NCBI RefSeq assembly: GCF_012985205.1
Contig: NZ_JABEKS010000001.1
Coordinates: 1,178,001-1,242,000 of the forward strand
Source of the DNA: Planctomonas sp. JC2975
GTDB taxonomy: Bacteria > Actinomycetota > Actinomycetes > Actinomycetales > Microbacteriaceae
Length of the DNA: 64,000 bases
Direction of reading: 5' to 3'
Part shown: one piece after another, positions 33,623 to 43,018 of the stretch
Numbering within the stretch: the stretch's first letter is position 1
Layout: the number at the start of each line of letters is the position of its first letter
The notes under the pieces: generated by a model
Databases searched by the model: none
Told to the model about the DNA's origin: nothing
The model's input: the letters and a program-made list of their open reading frames with translations, nothing else
Position numbers and translations under genes: made by a program

Positions 33623-34365
33623 CCACGAGCACGACGACCGGGGTGCGCGCTCCGAAGCGCGACGAGGACGAGCTCCGCGCCATCGCGGCAGCGGGCGAAC
33701 GCGAGTTGCGCTCGCTGACGGGGGCGGAGGCATCCGCTGCGGATGTCGTCGCCTGGGTCGCCGAGAACGTGCAGGTCGGCGCGGCGGCCGTCGCGTGCTC
33801 GATGGCGGATGCCGTGCTGCCGCACGTCGTCGCCCAGTCACTGCCCGGCGTCGACGTGCTGTTCCTCGACACCGGGTACCACTTCCTCGAGACGCGCATC
33901 ACGCGCGACGAGGTGGCCCGCTCGCTCGACGTGCGTGTCGTGGACGTGCTTCCGGAGCAGAGCGTCGCCGAGCAGGATTCCGCATACGGCAAGGATCTCT
34001 TCGCCCGCGATCCCGGCCTCTGCTGCGAGCTGCGCAAGGTCGCACCGCTGAAGAAGTCCCTGGCCGGCTACGAGCTCTGGTTCACCGGCGTGCGCCGTGA
34101 CGAGGCTCCGACGCGCACCAACACCCCGCTCGTCGTCTTCGACGACCGCCACGGCCTCATCAAGGTCAACCCGCTGGCGGCGTGGAGCTTCGACGAGCTC
34201 CTCGACTACGCGGGCGAGCACTCGGTTCCGCTCAACCTGTTGCTCTCGAACGGGTATCCGTCCATCGGGTGCGAGCCGTGCACCAAGCGGGTGGCGCCGG
34301 GAGAAGATCCGCGTTCCGGCCGGTGGGCCGGACTGGCGAAGACCGAATGCGGGATCCACTTGTGA
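33619..34365 (+). CDS. cysH: Adenylyl-sulfate (APS) reductase
   Basis: A 248-aa reductase making sulfite from activated sulfate. It has the [4Fe-4S] cysteines C135-C136 and C218-x2-C221, which mark the APS-using bacterial type, and the catalytic C244 in the C-terminal ECGIHL. LDTGYHFLET is the substrate-site motif. Because APS is used directly, no CysC kinase is needed, in agreement with the CysN gene here. It overlaps sir and cysD by 4 bp on each side, so all three are coupled. Confidence 0.93.
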   Translation: MTTSTTTGVRAPKRDEDELRAIAAAGERELRSLTGAEASAADVVAWVAENVQVGAAAVACSMADAVLPHVVAQSLPGVDVLFLDTGYHFLETRITRDEVARSLDVRVVDVLPEQSVAEQDSAYGKDLFARDPGLCCELRKVAPLKKSLAGYELWFTGVRRDEAPTRTNTPLVVFDDRHGLIKVNPLAAWSFDELLDYAGEHSVPLNLLLSNGYPSIGCEPCTKRVAPGEDPRSGRWAGLAKTECGIHL

Positions 34366-35354
34366 GCGCGGTCGAAACGATCGTGGGACGGGAAGCCGCC
34401 GAGTATTCGGCGCCTCGACGAGCTCAGGGCGACGCTCGCTTCTCCCGCTCAGGGGCCTCGGCCCACGACAGTGCGTTGGACGTGCTCGAGAACGAGGCGA
34501 TCCACATCATCCGCGAGGTGGTGGCCGAGTTCGATCGACCGGTGATGCTGTTCTCCGGCGGCAAGGACTCGGTGCTCATGCTGCACCTGGCGGCGAAGGC
34601 GTTCTGGCCGGCGCGCATCCCCTTCCCCGTGCTGCACGTGGACACCGGCCACAACTTCCCCGAGGTGCTCGAGTTCCGCGACGAGACCGTCGCCCGGCTC
34701 GGGCTCACTCTCGAGGTCGCCAGCGTTCAGGACTACATCGACGACGGACGACTCTTCGAGCGCGCGGACGGCACCCGCAACCCGCTGCAGACCGTGCCGC
34801 TGCTGGACGCGATCCGCGGTCACGGCCATGACGCCGTGTTCGGCGGTGGCCGGCGCGACGAGGACAAGGCACGGGCGAAGGAGCGCATCCTGTCGCTGCG
34901 CGACGAGTTCGGCCAGTGGGATCCGCGCAACCAGCGTCCCGAGCTCTGGAACCTCTACAACGGCAAGCACACGCCAGGGCAGCACGTGCGCGCCTTCCCG
35001 ATCAGCAACTGGTCGGAGCTCGACGTGTGGCGCTACATCGAGCGGGAAGGCATCGCCCTCCCGAGCCTCTACTACGCGCACGAACGCCAGGTATATGCCA
35101 GGGACGGCATGTGGCGGGCCGTGTCGCCGGTCTCGCCCGCACGGGAAGACGAGTCGGTCGAGATCCGACAGGTGCGCTACCGCACGGTCGGCGACATGTC
35201 GTGCACCGGAGCGGTGGAATCGGACGCCGTCGACGTCGCGGCCGTGGTGCGCGAGGTCGCGGCATCCACGCTGACCGAACGCGGAGCCACCCGCGCCGAC
35301 GATCGCATCAGCGAGGCCGGCATGGAGGATCGCAAGAAGGACGGGTACTTCTGA
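34362..35354 (+). CDS. cysD: Sulfate adenylyltransferase subunit 2
   Basis: A 330-aa ATP pyrophosphatase subunit of ATP sulfurylase. The PP-loop FSGGKDSVLML is at about residues 62-72, then LHVDTGHNFPEVLEFRD and FGGGRRDEDKARAKERI, and the C-terminal part ends in EDRKKDGYF. It is about 30 residues longer than usual at the N-terminus; that part (about 15-38) is encoded by a REP-like sequence. The start is a GTG inside the cysH stop (GTGA). It works with CysN to make APS. Confidence 0.94.
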   Translation: MSAVETIVGREAAEYSAPRRAQGDARFSRSGASAHDSALDVLENEAIHIIREVVAEFDRPVMLFSGGKDSVLMLHLAAKAFWPARIPFPVLHVDTGHNFPEVLEFRDETVARLGLTLEVASVQDYIDDGRLFERADGTRNPLQTVPLLDAIRGHGHDAVFGGGRRDEDKARAKERILSLRDEFGQWDPRNQRPELWNLYNGKHTPGQHVRAFPISNWSELDVWRYIEREGIALPSLYYAHERQVYARDGMWRAVSPVSPAREDESVEIRQVRYRTVGDMSCTGAVESDAVDVAAVVREVAASTLTERGATRADDRISEAGMEDRKKDGYF

Positions 35355-35374
35355 TGCCCGCGCTGGAGCTTGGA

Positions 35375-35398
35375 CCGAAGGCCGTTTCCGGCCTTCGG
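35375..35398. terminator. Hairpin between cysD and cysN
   Basis: CCGAAGGCCG (35375-35384) pairs with CGGCCTTCGG (35389-35398) around a 4-nt loop. It lies in the only sizeable gap (160 bp) inside the sulfur operon. It may reduce read-through or protect the upstream mRNA; a full stop is unlikely because cysN needs cysD. Confidence 0.55.
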
Positions 35399-35514
35399 CG
35401 CGACGCCGGCGCCGACCGCCGTCTCGGCGCTCGGGACACAAGGACATGGACGACGCACAGAGCCGGCCACCCACTCTTCAGCTCGCTCCGCTCGCTCAGG
35501 GATCTGGAGGCATC

Positions 35515-36840
35515 ATGACCGCAACGCTCTTCCGCTTCGCCACCGCCGGATCCGTCGACGACGGCAAGTCGACGCTCGTCGGACGCCTGCTGCACGATTC
35601 GAAGTCGATCCTCGCCGACCAGTGGGATGCCATCACCCGCGCGAGCGAGCAGCGCGGCTTCGCCGGCGGGGAGCGCGTCGACCTGGCGCTGCTCACCGAC
35701 GGCCTGCGGGCCGAGCGCGAGCAGGGCATCACGATCGATGTCGCCTACCGCTACTTCGCCACGGACCGCCGCAGCTTCATCCTCGCGGACTGCCCCGGCC
35801 ACGTGCAGTACACGAGGAACATGGTCACCGGATCGACCACAGCGGATGCCGTCGTCGTGCTCATCGACGTACGTCACGGCGTGCTCGAGCAGACCCGGAG
35901 GCACCTCTCGGTGGTACAGCTGCTGCGCGTGCCGCACCTCATCGTCGCCGTCAACAAGATCGACCTCGTCGGCTACGACGAGGCGACCTTCCGGTCCGTT
36001 GAACGGGATGTGCTCGCCGTCGCCGCCGACTTAGGGATCGACGAGGTCTCCGTCGTGCCGGTGTCGGCGCTCGAGGGCGACAACGTCGTGAACGCGTCGG
36101 AGCACACGCCCTGGTACGACGGGCTTCCGCTCCTCGACCTGCTCGAGACGCTCGAGGTGATCGACGAGGTCGAGAACACGCTGGCACCGTTCCGGCTGCC
36201 GGTGCAGACGGTGATCCGTCCGCAGGGCGCGCTCGCGCCGGGACTGGACGCCGACGCCTATCGCGACTACCGCGCCTTCGCCGGGCAGGTGGCATCCGGC
36301 TCGGTGAACGTCGGCGACGAGGTCACCGTTCTGCCGGCCGGCATCCGCACTCGCGTCGCGGGCATCGACGTGGCCGGACGCTCCCTGGACACCGCCGTTG
36401 CGTCGCAGTCCGTGGCTCTGCGTCTCAGCGACGACGTGGATGCCGCACGCGGCAGCGTGATCGTCGCCGCCGGAGAGGAGCCGGAGCTCGTCTCCGAGCT
36501 GACTGCGTCGCTGTTCTGGCTGGACCCCCGGCCGCTGCAGCCGGGATCCCGCGTGCTCGTCAAGTACGGAACGGCTACGGTGCAGGCGTTGGTCACCACG
36601 ATCGACGGCCGCCGCGACCTCGAGACGCTCGAACTCGAACCAGCGGACCGCCTCCAGATCAACGACATCGGCACGGCACGACTGAAGCTCGCCGCCGCGC
36701 TCCCGTTGCTCGCCTACTCCGAGCACCGCAGGGCAGGGGCGTTCGTCGTGATCCAGCCGCAGGACGGCGCGACGCTCGCCGCGGGCATCGTCTCGAGGGC
36801 CGGCGTCGAAACCGATCCGGCGAACGCGTTCACCATCTGA
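35515..36840 (+). CDS. cysN: Sulfate adenylyltransferase subunit 1 (GTPase)
   Basis: A 441-aa translation-factor-like GTPase that drives APS synthesis by CysD. G1 is GSVDDGKST at residues 12-20, G3 is DCPGH, and G4 is NKID. It has two beta-barrel domains and ends without an APS kinase (CysC) domain. TCTGGAGG just upstream fixes the ATG at 35515. This fits the use of APS by CysH. Confidence 0.94.
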   Translation: MTATLFRFATAGSVDDGKSTLVGRLLHDSKSILADQWDAITRASEQRGFAGGERVDLALLTDGLRAEREQGITIDVAYRYFATDRRSFILADCPGHVQYTRNMVTGSTTADAVVVLIDVRHGVLEQTRRHLSVVQLLRVPHLIVAVNKIDLVGYDEATFRSVERDVLAVAADLGIDEVSVVPVSALEGDNVVNASEHTPWYDGLPLLDLLETLEVIDEVENTLAPFRLPVQTVIRPQGALAPGLDADAYRDYRAFAGQVASGSVNVGDEVTVLPAGIRTRVAGIDVAGRSLDTAVASQSVALRLSDDVDAARGSVIVAAGEEPELVSELTASLFWLDPRPLQPGSRVLVKYGTATVQALVTTIDGRRDLETLELEPADRLQINDIGTARLKLAAALPLLAYSEHRRAGAFVVIQPQDGATLAAGIVSRAGVETDPANAFTI

Positions 36841-36986
36841 ATCCCTTCCGATCCGCCCCGTCTGGGCCGCTGCCGCTGGCGCAGCGCACTCGAAAGGGCC
36901 CGAGCTTCCCACCACTCGAACACACCGCACACTCGAACACCACTCACCCCGATCCATACGCGCACCACCGACACGAGGACACCACC

Positions 36987-38090
36987 ATGACCGCACACCT
37001 GACCCGACGCGCCTTCGCACAGCTCACCGTCGCCGCCATGGGCGCCGCTGTCGTCGGGACGATGACCGGGTGTTCGGCAGCGGATGCCGCACCGACTGCC
37101 TCTGCGAAGGCCGGATCGGCCGGGACGGCGGCCGCGAAGCTCCGCCTCGGGTACTTCGACAACGTCACGCACGCGCCGGCGCTCATCGGGCTGCAGGAGG
37201 GGATCCTGGCGAAGAGCCTCGGATCCACGACGCTCACCACGGAGATCTTCAACGCAGGTCCCGCGACGATCGAGGCGCTCAGCGCCGGCGCCATCGATGC
37301 AGCGTTCATCGGACCGAGCCCGGCGATCAGCTCGTACGCATCGAGCGGCGGCAAGTCGATCCGCATCATCTCCGGTGCGACCAACGGCGGTGCGGCCCTC
37401 GTGGTGTCGAAGGACATCACGAAGGCTTCGCAGCTGAAGGGCAAGACGCTCGCATCTCCGCAGCTCGGCAACACGCAGGACGTTGCGCTCCGCACCTGGC
37501 TGGCCAAGCAGGGGCTGAGCACCTCGCTCACAGGCGGCGGCGACGTGACCATCACGCCGACCGACAACGCCCAGACGCTCGCGCTGTTCAAGCAGGGCAA
37601 GCTCGACGGAGCGTGGCTGCCCGAGCCGTGGGTGTCCCGTCTCGTCATAGAGGGCGGAGCGCACGTGCTCGTCAACGAGACGTCGCAGTGGAAGGGCGGA
37701 AAGTTCCCGACCACGGTGCTGGTGGCGAACCAGTCGTTCATCGACGCGCACGGCAAGACCGTCGATGCGTTGGTCAAGGGGCATCAGGCATCGGTCGACT
37801 GGCTGAACTCCCACTCGCGGCAGGATGTCGCCGATGCCGTCAACGCGAAACTCAAGGCAGACAGCGGCACGAGCCTCGACGACACCGAGCTGCAGAGAGC
37901 CCTCGGCCAGGTGACATTCGGCCTCGATCCGATCGCGTCCACGTTCCCGGAGCTGCAGAATCACGCCATCAAGCTCGGCCTCTCCAAGTCGGCGGACCTG
38001 CACGGCATCTTCGATCTCACGTCGGTCAACGCCCAGCTGAAGGCGGCGAAGAAGGCGGCCGTCTCGTCCGCCGGCCTCGGGGTGAAATGA
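36987..38090 (+). CDS. ssuA: ABC transporter substrate-binding lipoprotein (SsuA/TauA-like)
   Basis: A 367-aa binding protein. The N-terminus combines a twin-arginine-like motif (TRRAFAQL, residues 6-13) with a lipobox ending at C29 (TMTGC), so it is probably an exported lipoprotein. The mature part is of the NMT1/SsuA type: LRLGYFDNVTHAPALIG, IGPSPAISSYAS, LASPQLGNTQD and WLPEPWVS. It likely binds a sulfonate or another small anion for sulfur supply. No sulfonate monooxygenase is in the window, so the ligand is uncertain. It overlaps the ATPase gene by 4 bp. Confidence 0.85.
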   Translation: MTAHLTRRAFAQLTVAAMGAAVVGTMTGCSAADAAPTASAKAGSAGTAAAKLRLGYFDNVTHAPALIGLQEGILAKSLGSTTLTTEIFNAGPATIEALSAGAIDAAFIGPSPAISSYASSGGKSIRIISGATNGGAALVVSKDITKASQLKGKTLASPQLGNTQDVALRTWLAKQGLSTSLTGGGDVTITPTDNAQTLALFKQGKLDGAWLPEPWVSRLVIEGGAHVLVNETSQWKGGKFPTTVLVANQSFIDAHGKTVDALVKGHQASVDWLNSHSRQDVADAVNAKLKADSGTSLDDTELQRALGQVTFGLDPIASTFPELQNHAIKLGLSKSADLHGIFDLTSVNAQLKAAKKAAVSSAGLGVK

Positions 38091-38881
38091 CCAGCGGCAC
38101 GGCGATCGCCCCCGGCCGGTCCGACGCCACGATCGATGCAGCATCGCCGGCGATCGACATCAAGGGACTCACGAAGCGTTACGGCGCAGCGCAGCCGCTC
38201 GTGCTGGACGGCATCGAGCTGCAGGTGGCGCGCGGCGAATTCGTGTGCCTGCTCGGGGCATCCGGATGCGGAAAGTCGACGCTTCTGAACATCGTGGCCG
38301 GACTCGAGGCGCCGACCACCGGCACCGTCAGCGTGCCGAGCGGACGCGCCGCCGTCATGTTCCAGGATGCGGCGCTGTTCCCGTGGCTCTCCGCCCGTCG
38401 CAACGTGGAGCTGGCCCTCCAGCTGAGCGGAGCCGCCAAGGCGGAGAGGTCGAGGCGCGCCGTCGAGCTCCTCGAGCTCGTGAACCTCGCGGATGCCGCT
38501 GACAAGCGTCCGCACGAGCTTTCCGGCGGCATGCGCCAGCGGGTGGCCCTGGCGAGGGCGCTCGCCCAGGACAGGGATGTGCTCCTGATGGACGAGCCGT
38601 TCGCTGCGCTGGATGCCATCACCCGCGACATCCTGCACGACCAGCTCGAGCGCATCTGGCGTACGACCGGCCGCACGATCGTCTTCGTCACGCACAACGT
38701 GCGGGAGGCAGTGCGTCTGGGCCAGCGCGTTGTGCTGCTGTCGTCGCGTCCCGGACGCGTGGCCGAGCAGTGGACGATCGACGAGCGTCTGCGCAGCGGC
38801 GAAGACGAAGCGGATGCCGCGGAGCTCGCGGCTGGCATCACCGACCGTCTGCGCGGGGAGCTGGTGCGCCATGTCGCTTGA
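38087..38881 (+). CDS. ssuB: ABC transporter ATP-binding protein (SsuB-like)
   Basis: A 264-aa ATPase. Walker A is GASGCGKST at residues 57-65; the Q-loop is FQDAALFPWL, the signature LSGGMRQRVALARAL, Walker B VLLMDEPFAALD and the H-loop VTHNVREAV, all typical of the nitrate/sulfonate/taurine family. Its start overlaps the SsuA stop, and its last 11 bp overlap the permease gene. Confidence 0.92.
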   Translation: MTSGTAIAPGRSDATIDAASPAIDIKGLTKRYGAAQPLVLDGIELQVARGEFVCLLGASGCGKSTLLNIVAGLEAPTTGTVSVPSGRAAVMFQDAALFPWLSARRNVELALQLSGAAKAERSRRAVELLELVNLADAADKRPHELSGGMRQRVALARALAQDRDVLLMDEPFAALDAITRDILHDQLERIWRTTGRTIVFVTHNVREAVRLGQRVVLLSSRPGRVAEQWTIDERLRSGEDEADAAELAAGITDRLRGELVRHVA

Positions 38882-39836
38882 CTACAGCGGGTCCGAGTAC
38901 AGCGGATCCACCTCCACGACGGCACGGCCGCGCGCCGATCACGAGCGATACGCATTCTCTGATGTCGAGGCCGGACTCGACTCGCTGCAGTCCGGCGGGC
39001 ACCGTTCGACGCGGTCGTGGCGGCGAGCCCTGAGCAGCGTGCTGCTGCCGGTCGCGCTTCTGGTCGTGCTCATCGTCGTCTGGCAGGTCTACGTGTGGAT
39101 CGCCCAGCCGCGACCGGACATCGTGCCCAGCCCCATCGCCGTCGCGCAGTCGTTCGGCGACCTCTGGTCGAGCGGACGCCTGCAGCAGGCTGTGCTGACC
39201 AGTCTGGAACGCGGCGTGCTCGGATTCCTCATCGCCGTCGCCGTCGGGACCCCCCTCGGGTTGCTTCTCTCCGAGGTCCCTCTTCTGCGCCGGGCGGTCG
39301 GCCCGCTCATCTCGGGTCTTCAGGTGCTGCCGTCCGTCGCCTGGGTGCCCGCCGCCATCCTCTGGTTCGGCCTCTCGGACGCGACGGCCTACTTCGTCGT
39401 GCTGATGGGCGCGACGCCGTCGATCGTGAACGGCCTGCTTTCCGGCGTCGACCAGGTTCCGCCGCAGTTCCGCCGGGTCGGCACCGTGCTAGGCGCCTCG
39501 AAATGGCAGCAGGCGACGCTCGTTGTCATGCCGGCGGCGCTGCCCGGCTACCTCGGCGGCCTCAAGCAGGGATGGGCGTTCTCCTGGCGCTCGCTCATGG
39601 CAGCGGAGATCATCACGACGGGCGGAACGATGGGCTTCGGCCTCGGAACACTGCTCGACCAGAGCCGTCAGCTCGCAGACCTGTCGGGCGTGATCGTGAC
39701 GATCGTGGGCATCCTCGTGATCGGGATCGTCGTCGAGCTGCTCGTATTCGCGCCGATCGAGCGCAGGATCGCGCGCGGCAGGGGACTCGCCCGCACCGCG
39801 GATTCACGCGTCGGGTCCGTCGGGAGTCCACTGTGA
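38871..39836 (+). CDS. ssuC: ABC transporter permease (SsuC-like)
   Basis: A 321-aa permease. After a polar 45-residue N-terminus there is a first helix at about 50-70 and then five more. The BPD_transp_1 EAA loop is seen in VGTVLGASKWQQATLVVMPAALPGYLGGLKQGWAFSWRSL. It completes the importer with the preceding two genes. Its stop overlaps the GTG of the CobA gene. Confidence 0.9.
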   Translation: MSLDYSGSEYSGSTSTTARPRADHERYAFSDVEAGLDSLQSGGHRSTRSWRRALSSVLLPVALLVVLIVVWQVYVWIAQPRPDIVPSPIAVAQSFGDLWSSGRLQQAVLTSLERGVLGFLIAVAVGTPLGLLLSEVPLLRRAVGPLISGLQVLPSVAWVPAAILWFGLSDATAYFVVLMGATPSIVNGLLSGVDQVPPQFRRVGTVLGASKWQQATLVVMPAALPGYLGGLKQGWAFSWRSLMAAEIITTGGTMGFGLGTLLDQSRQLADLSGVIVTIVGILVIGIVVELLVFAPIERRIARGRGLARTADSRVGSVGSPL

Positions 39837-40594
39837 CCGGAGCGGAGTCCGAAGCCTCGACTGCAACTGCAGCAGGATCCGTCGCGCTCATCGGCGGCGG
39901 CCCGGGGGACGCCGGGCTGATCACGCTGCGCGGGCTGGAGCTGCTGCACGCAGCCGAGGTGGTCGTGGCCGACCGGCTCGGTCCGAGGTCGCTTCTCGAC
40001 GAGCTCGACGACGCCGTCGAGGTGATCGACGCGGGCAAGCATCCGGGTCACCATCCCGTACCGCAGAAGGAGATCAACCGGCTGATCGTGGAGCGCGCCC
40101 TTGCCGGCAAGCGGGTCGTGCGGTTGAAGGGGGGCGACCCGTTCGTCTTCGGCCGCGGGCATGAAGAGGTCGAGGCGTGCCGTGAGGCGGGCGTCCCTGT
40201 CGAGGTCGTGCCCGGCGTGACCAGCGCGGTGTCGGTGCCCGCCGCGGTCGGCATCCCGGTGACCGCGCGTGGCGTCGCGAACGGGTTCACCGTGCTGACC
40301 GGACATGAGGACCTGGACGTCGTGCCGGGTGGAGGCGACCACACCGTCATCCTGCTGATGGGCGTGAGCGGACTGGCCACCAGCGGGGCCACGCTGGTCG
40401 GCGAGAGACGGCCCGCCTCGACCCCGGTGGCGATCATCGAGGACGGCTTCGGGCCGCGACAACGGGTGACCATCGGCACACTGGGCACCATCGCCGGCAT
40501 CGCGGCGTTGGCGGGCGTGCAATCACCGGCCGTCATCGTGGTGGGCGACGTCGTGAGGCTGTACCGGGCCGAGGCCGAACTCGGTCCCCGCTGA
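39833..40594 (+). CDS. cobA: Uroporphyrinogen-III C-methyltransferase
   Basis: A 253-aa SAM-dependent enzyme that methylates uroporphyrinogen III at C2 and C7 to precorrin-2. The N-terminal GGGPGDAGLITLRG and the central VVRLKGGDPFVFGRGHEE and VPGVTSAVSVPAAVGIP are the standard motifs. It is the single-domain type, with no CysG dehydrogenase/chelatase part. It is the last gene of the sulfur cluster and supplies siroheme with the CbiX-type chelatase at the cluster start. The precorrin-2 dehydrogenase must be elsewhere. The start is a GTG within the permease stop. Confidence 0.93.
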   Translation: MTGAESEASTATAAGSVALIGGGPGDAGLITLRGLELLHAAEVVVADRLGPRSLLDELDDAVEVIDAGKHPGHHPVPQKEINRLIVERALAGKRVVRLKGGDPFVFGRGHEEVEACREAGVPVEVVPGVTSAVSVPAAVGIPVTARGVANGFTVLTGHEDLDVVPGGGDHTVILLMGVSGLATSGATLVGERRPASTPVAIIEDGFGPRQRVTIGTLGTIAGIAALAGVQSPAVIVVGDVVRLYRAEAELGPR

Positions 40595-40682
40595 GGGCCG
40601 GCCTGGGAGACGGTGAATCCGTCGTAGCGGCGCGGCTGGCCGCCTGACCGGCAGCATCCTGACCACTCGAGCACTATGCCTA

Positions 40683-41552
40683 TCAGTGAGTCGAGAGCAG
40701 CGCATCGAGCAACGCCTTCGTCGCAGCGCCCGGCGAGGTGCGGGTCACCACGCTGAAGTCCCAGTCGATGCGCTCGGCCAGCGGCACACGGACGGCCTCC
40801 ATAGTCGGCGGGATGAGCAGACCCGGAAGAAGCGCGACTCCCAGGCCTGCCGCGACGAAGGCCGGGATGGCGGCGGTTTCGGTCGCCTCGATGGTGACAT
40901 TTCGCACGATTCCGAGGCTGCCGAGAGCGATGTCGAGCACATCCCGGTTGCCGAAGCCGACGGGGGCGTCCACGAATCGTTCATCTGCGAGTTGCGTCAG
41001 CCGCAACGTCGCGCGGCTCGCGAGTTCGTGGTCCGGCGGAAGGATGGCCTCGAAGGGCGTCGTCGACAATCTGTGCACCGCCAATCCTGGGGCTGCAGCC
41101 GCGGGCAGCCCGAACAGGCAGAGGTCCAGACGACCACGCCGCACGTCCTCCGCCAGCTCCCTCGACCCGGTTGGAGCTGAGCGAAGCCGCAGGTCGACGA
41201 GGGGGTGGTCACGATGGAAATCGCCGATCGCCCGAGGGAGCGCCAGGTAGCTCACGCTCGAGAACACTCCGATCCGCAGTTGACCGCGCAATTCTCCCCC
41301 CGGGTCGGCCGCGGTGCGGGCACGAGCTTCGGCCTCAGCGAGCTCCCGGAGCGCCGGCAGTACCGATTCTCCGGCTTGCGTCATCCGCACGCCGTGCTGG
41401 TCGCGTTCGAACAGCACGACCCCGAGCGCGCGCTCCAGAGCCTGGACGCCTGCCGAGACGGTCGACTGCACGGCGTAGACCCGTGCTGCGGCACGGGTGA
41501 AGCTCAACTCGTCGGCGACCGCGATCGCATACTCCACCTGTCTGGTGTCCAT
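40683..41552 (-). CDS. LysR family transcriptional regulator
   Basis: A 289-aa regulator. The N-terminal winged HTH is at about residues 1-60 (RQVEYAIAVADELSFTRAAARVYAVQSTVSAGVQALERALGVVLFER), then a substrate-binding-like sensor domain. It is divergent from an MFS transporter gene; a perfect 17-bp palindrome lies between them. The transporter is its likely target. Confidence 0.92.
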   Translation of the reverse strand: MDTRQVEYAIAVADELSFTRAAARVYAVQSTVSAGVQALERALGVVLFERDQHGVRMTQAGESVLPALRELAEAEARARTAADPGGELRGQLRIGVFSSVSYLALPRAIGDFHRDHPLVDLRLRSAPTGSRELAEDVRRGRLDLCLFGLPAAAAPGLAVHRLSTTPFEAILPPDHELASRATLRLTQLADERFVDAPVGFGNRDVLDIALGSLGIVRNVTIEATETAAIPAFVAAGLGVALLPGLLIPPTMEAVRVPLAERIDWDFSVVTRTSPGAATKALLDALLSTH

Positions 41553-41570
41553 GCGGCGAGCTTAGTTTGT

Positions 41571-41587
41571 CATCGATGTGATCGATG
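41571..41587. promoter_or_regulatory. LysR-type operator between the regulator and MFS genes
   Basis: CATCGATGTGATCGATG is a perfect palindrome around GTG (arms CATCGAT/ATCGATG), the T-N11-A form expected for a LysR site. It lies 19 bp upstream of the lysR gene. Confidence 0.7.
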
Positions 41588-41643
41588 GCATGCATCGAAG
41601 GCGTTCGTTGGACGCGATGACGGTGGTTGACCAGTCTTGGGGG

Positions 41644-42882
41644 ATGACATCGACGACCACCGCGCCGACACCAACCCCGGCTGCTGCACGGATTCAGCAC
41701 CGCACGGGGTTCTGGATCATCGCCCTCGCCTTCCTCACCGCAATGGCGTTCTGCGCCGTTCCGACACCGCTCTACGCGATCTATCAGCGGCGCGACGGCT
41801 TTCCGACGATCGTTCTCACGGTCATCTTCGGTGCATACGCCGTCGGCGTCATGCTGAGCCTCTACCTTGCGGGGCACGTCTCCGACCGGATGGGCCGCAG
41901 GCGGATCATCGTCGCCTCTCTGGGCGTGAACCTCGCTGCGGCAATCCTGTTCCTCGTCTGGAACGACGTCGCCGGCCTCATCGTGGCGCGTTTCGTCAGC
42001 GGGCTCGGGATCGGCGTGCTTGCGGCGGCCGCGACCGCATACCTCGCCGAGCTGGGCGCAGCCGCAGGCGGCTCGGGCGGACGATCCGCGCTCGTGGCCA
42101 CGTTCGCCAACCTGGGCGGCATCGGGCTGGGCCCACTGGTGGGCGGACTGATCGCCACCTGGTCCGCGCGGCCGCTCGTGGTCCCGTACGTGCTCTTCGC
42201 CCTCCTCTTCGCCGCGGAGGGCATCCTCGTGGCACTCGTGCCCGAGACCGTCGAACAGAAGACCGAGCATCAGGCATACCGGCCGCAGCGCATCGCGATT
42301 CCCGTCGAGCGGCGCGGCGCCTTCTGGGCCGCCGCCCTGGGCGCCTCCGCCGCTTTCGCCGTGTTCGGCACGTTCATGGGGCTCTCGTCGACATTTCTCG
42401 CCGGCGTCTTGGGGCTCCAGTCAGCGCTTCTCACGGGCGTGGCGCCCTCGGTCGTGTTCCTGGCCGCGGCAGCGGCCCAGGCGGTCACGGCACGGCTTCC
42501 GATCGCCCTCCAGCTCCGGCTGGCCGTGGCACTCGCGGTCTGCGGGCTCGCGGCCGTCGGCGTCAGCGCGCTCGCCGCATCGCTCGCGCTCTTCCTGGCC
42601 GGCGGAGGCGTCGCGGGCGCCGGCATCGGCATCCTGTTCCGTTCAGCGCTCGCCACCACGGCGGCCATCGCAGGGCCTGAGCGCAGGGGTGAGGCTCTCG
42701 CCGGCATCTTCCTCATCGCATACGCCGGCATGACGGTTCCACCGCTGCTCACGGCTGTCGCGCTCGGCGTCTGGCCGGCAGTGACGGTCCTCGTCGTCCT
42801 CTCGACCGCAGGGATCGCGCTCGTCATCGTCTCCGGATCCGCCATGCTCCGGGGGTTCACCCACCGCCTGCGCACCCGGTGA
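41644..42882 (+). CDS. MFS transporter
   Basis: A 412-aa 12-TM major facilitator. Helix 1 begins near residue 22 (FWIIALAFLTAMAFCAVPTPLY), and the loop 2-3 motif A is GHVSDRMGRRRIIV. It looks like a sugar-efflux or drug-efflux type. The start is uncertain: ATG 41644 is directly preceded by GGGGG, while ATG 41617 and GTG 41578 are in the same frame, the latter inside the operator. It is probably controlled by the divergent LysR. Confidence 0.85.
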   Translation: MTSTTTAPTPTPAAARIQHRTGFWIIALAFLTAMAFCAVPTPLYAIYQRRDGFPTIVLTVIFGAYAVGVMLSLYLAGHVSDRMGRRRIIVASLGVNLAAAILFLVWNDVAGLIVARFVSGLGIGVLAAAATAYLAELGAAAGGSGGRSALVATFANLGGIGLGPLVGGLIATWSARPLVVPYVLFALLFAAEGILVALVPETVEQKTEHQAYRPQRIAIPVERRGAFWAAALGASAAFAVFGTFMGLSSTFLAGVLGLQSALLTGVAPSVVFLAAAAAQAVTARLPIALQLRLAVALAVCGLAAVGVSALAASLALFLAGGGVAGAGIGILFRSALATTAAIAGPERRGEALAGIFLIAYAGMTVPPLLTAVALGVWPAVTVLVVLSTAGIALVIVSGSAMLRGFTHRLRTR

Positions 42883-43018
42883 CCGCACCGGACAACCCGC
42901 GTCGATCGGTGGGTCAGCCGGGTCGTCACGAAACGATCACCGGATCAGGCTGGATCTGCGGCCGGATCCGGTCGATCCGAGTCCGCGCAACCCACTGTCC
43001 GAGGGAGAGAAATCCATC

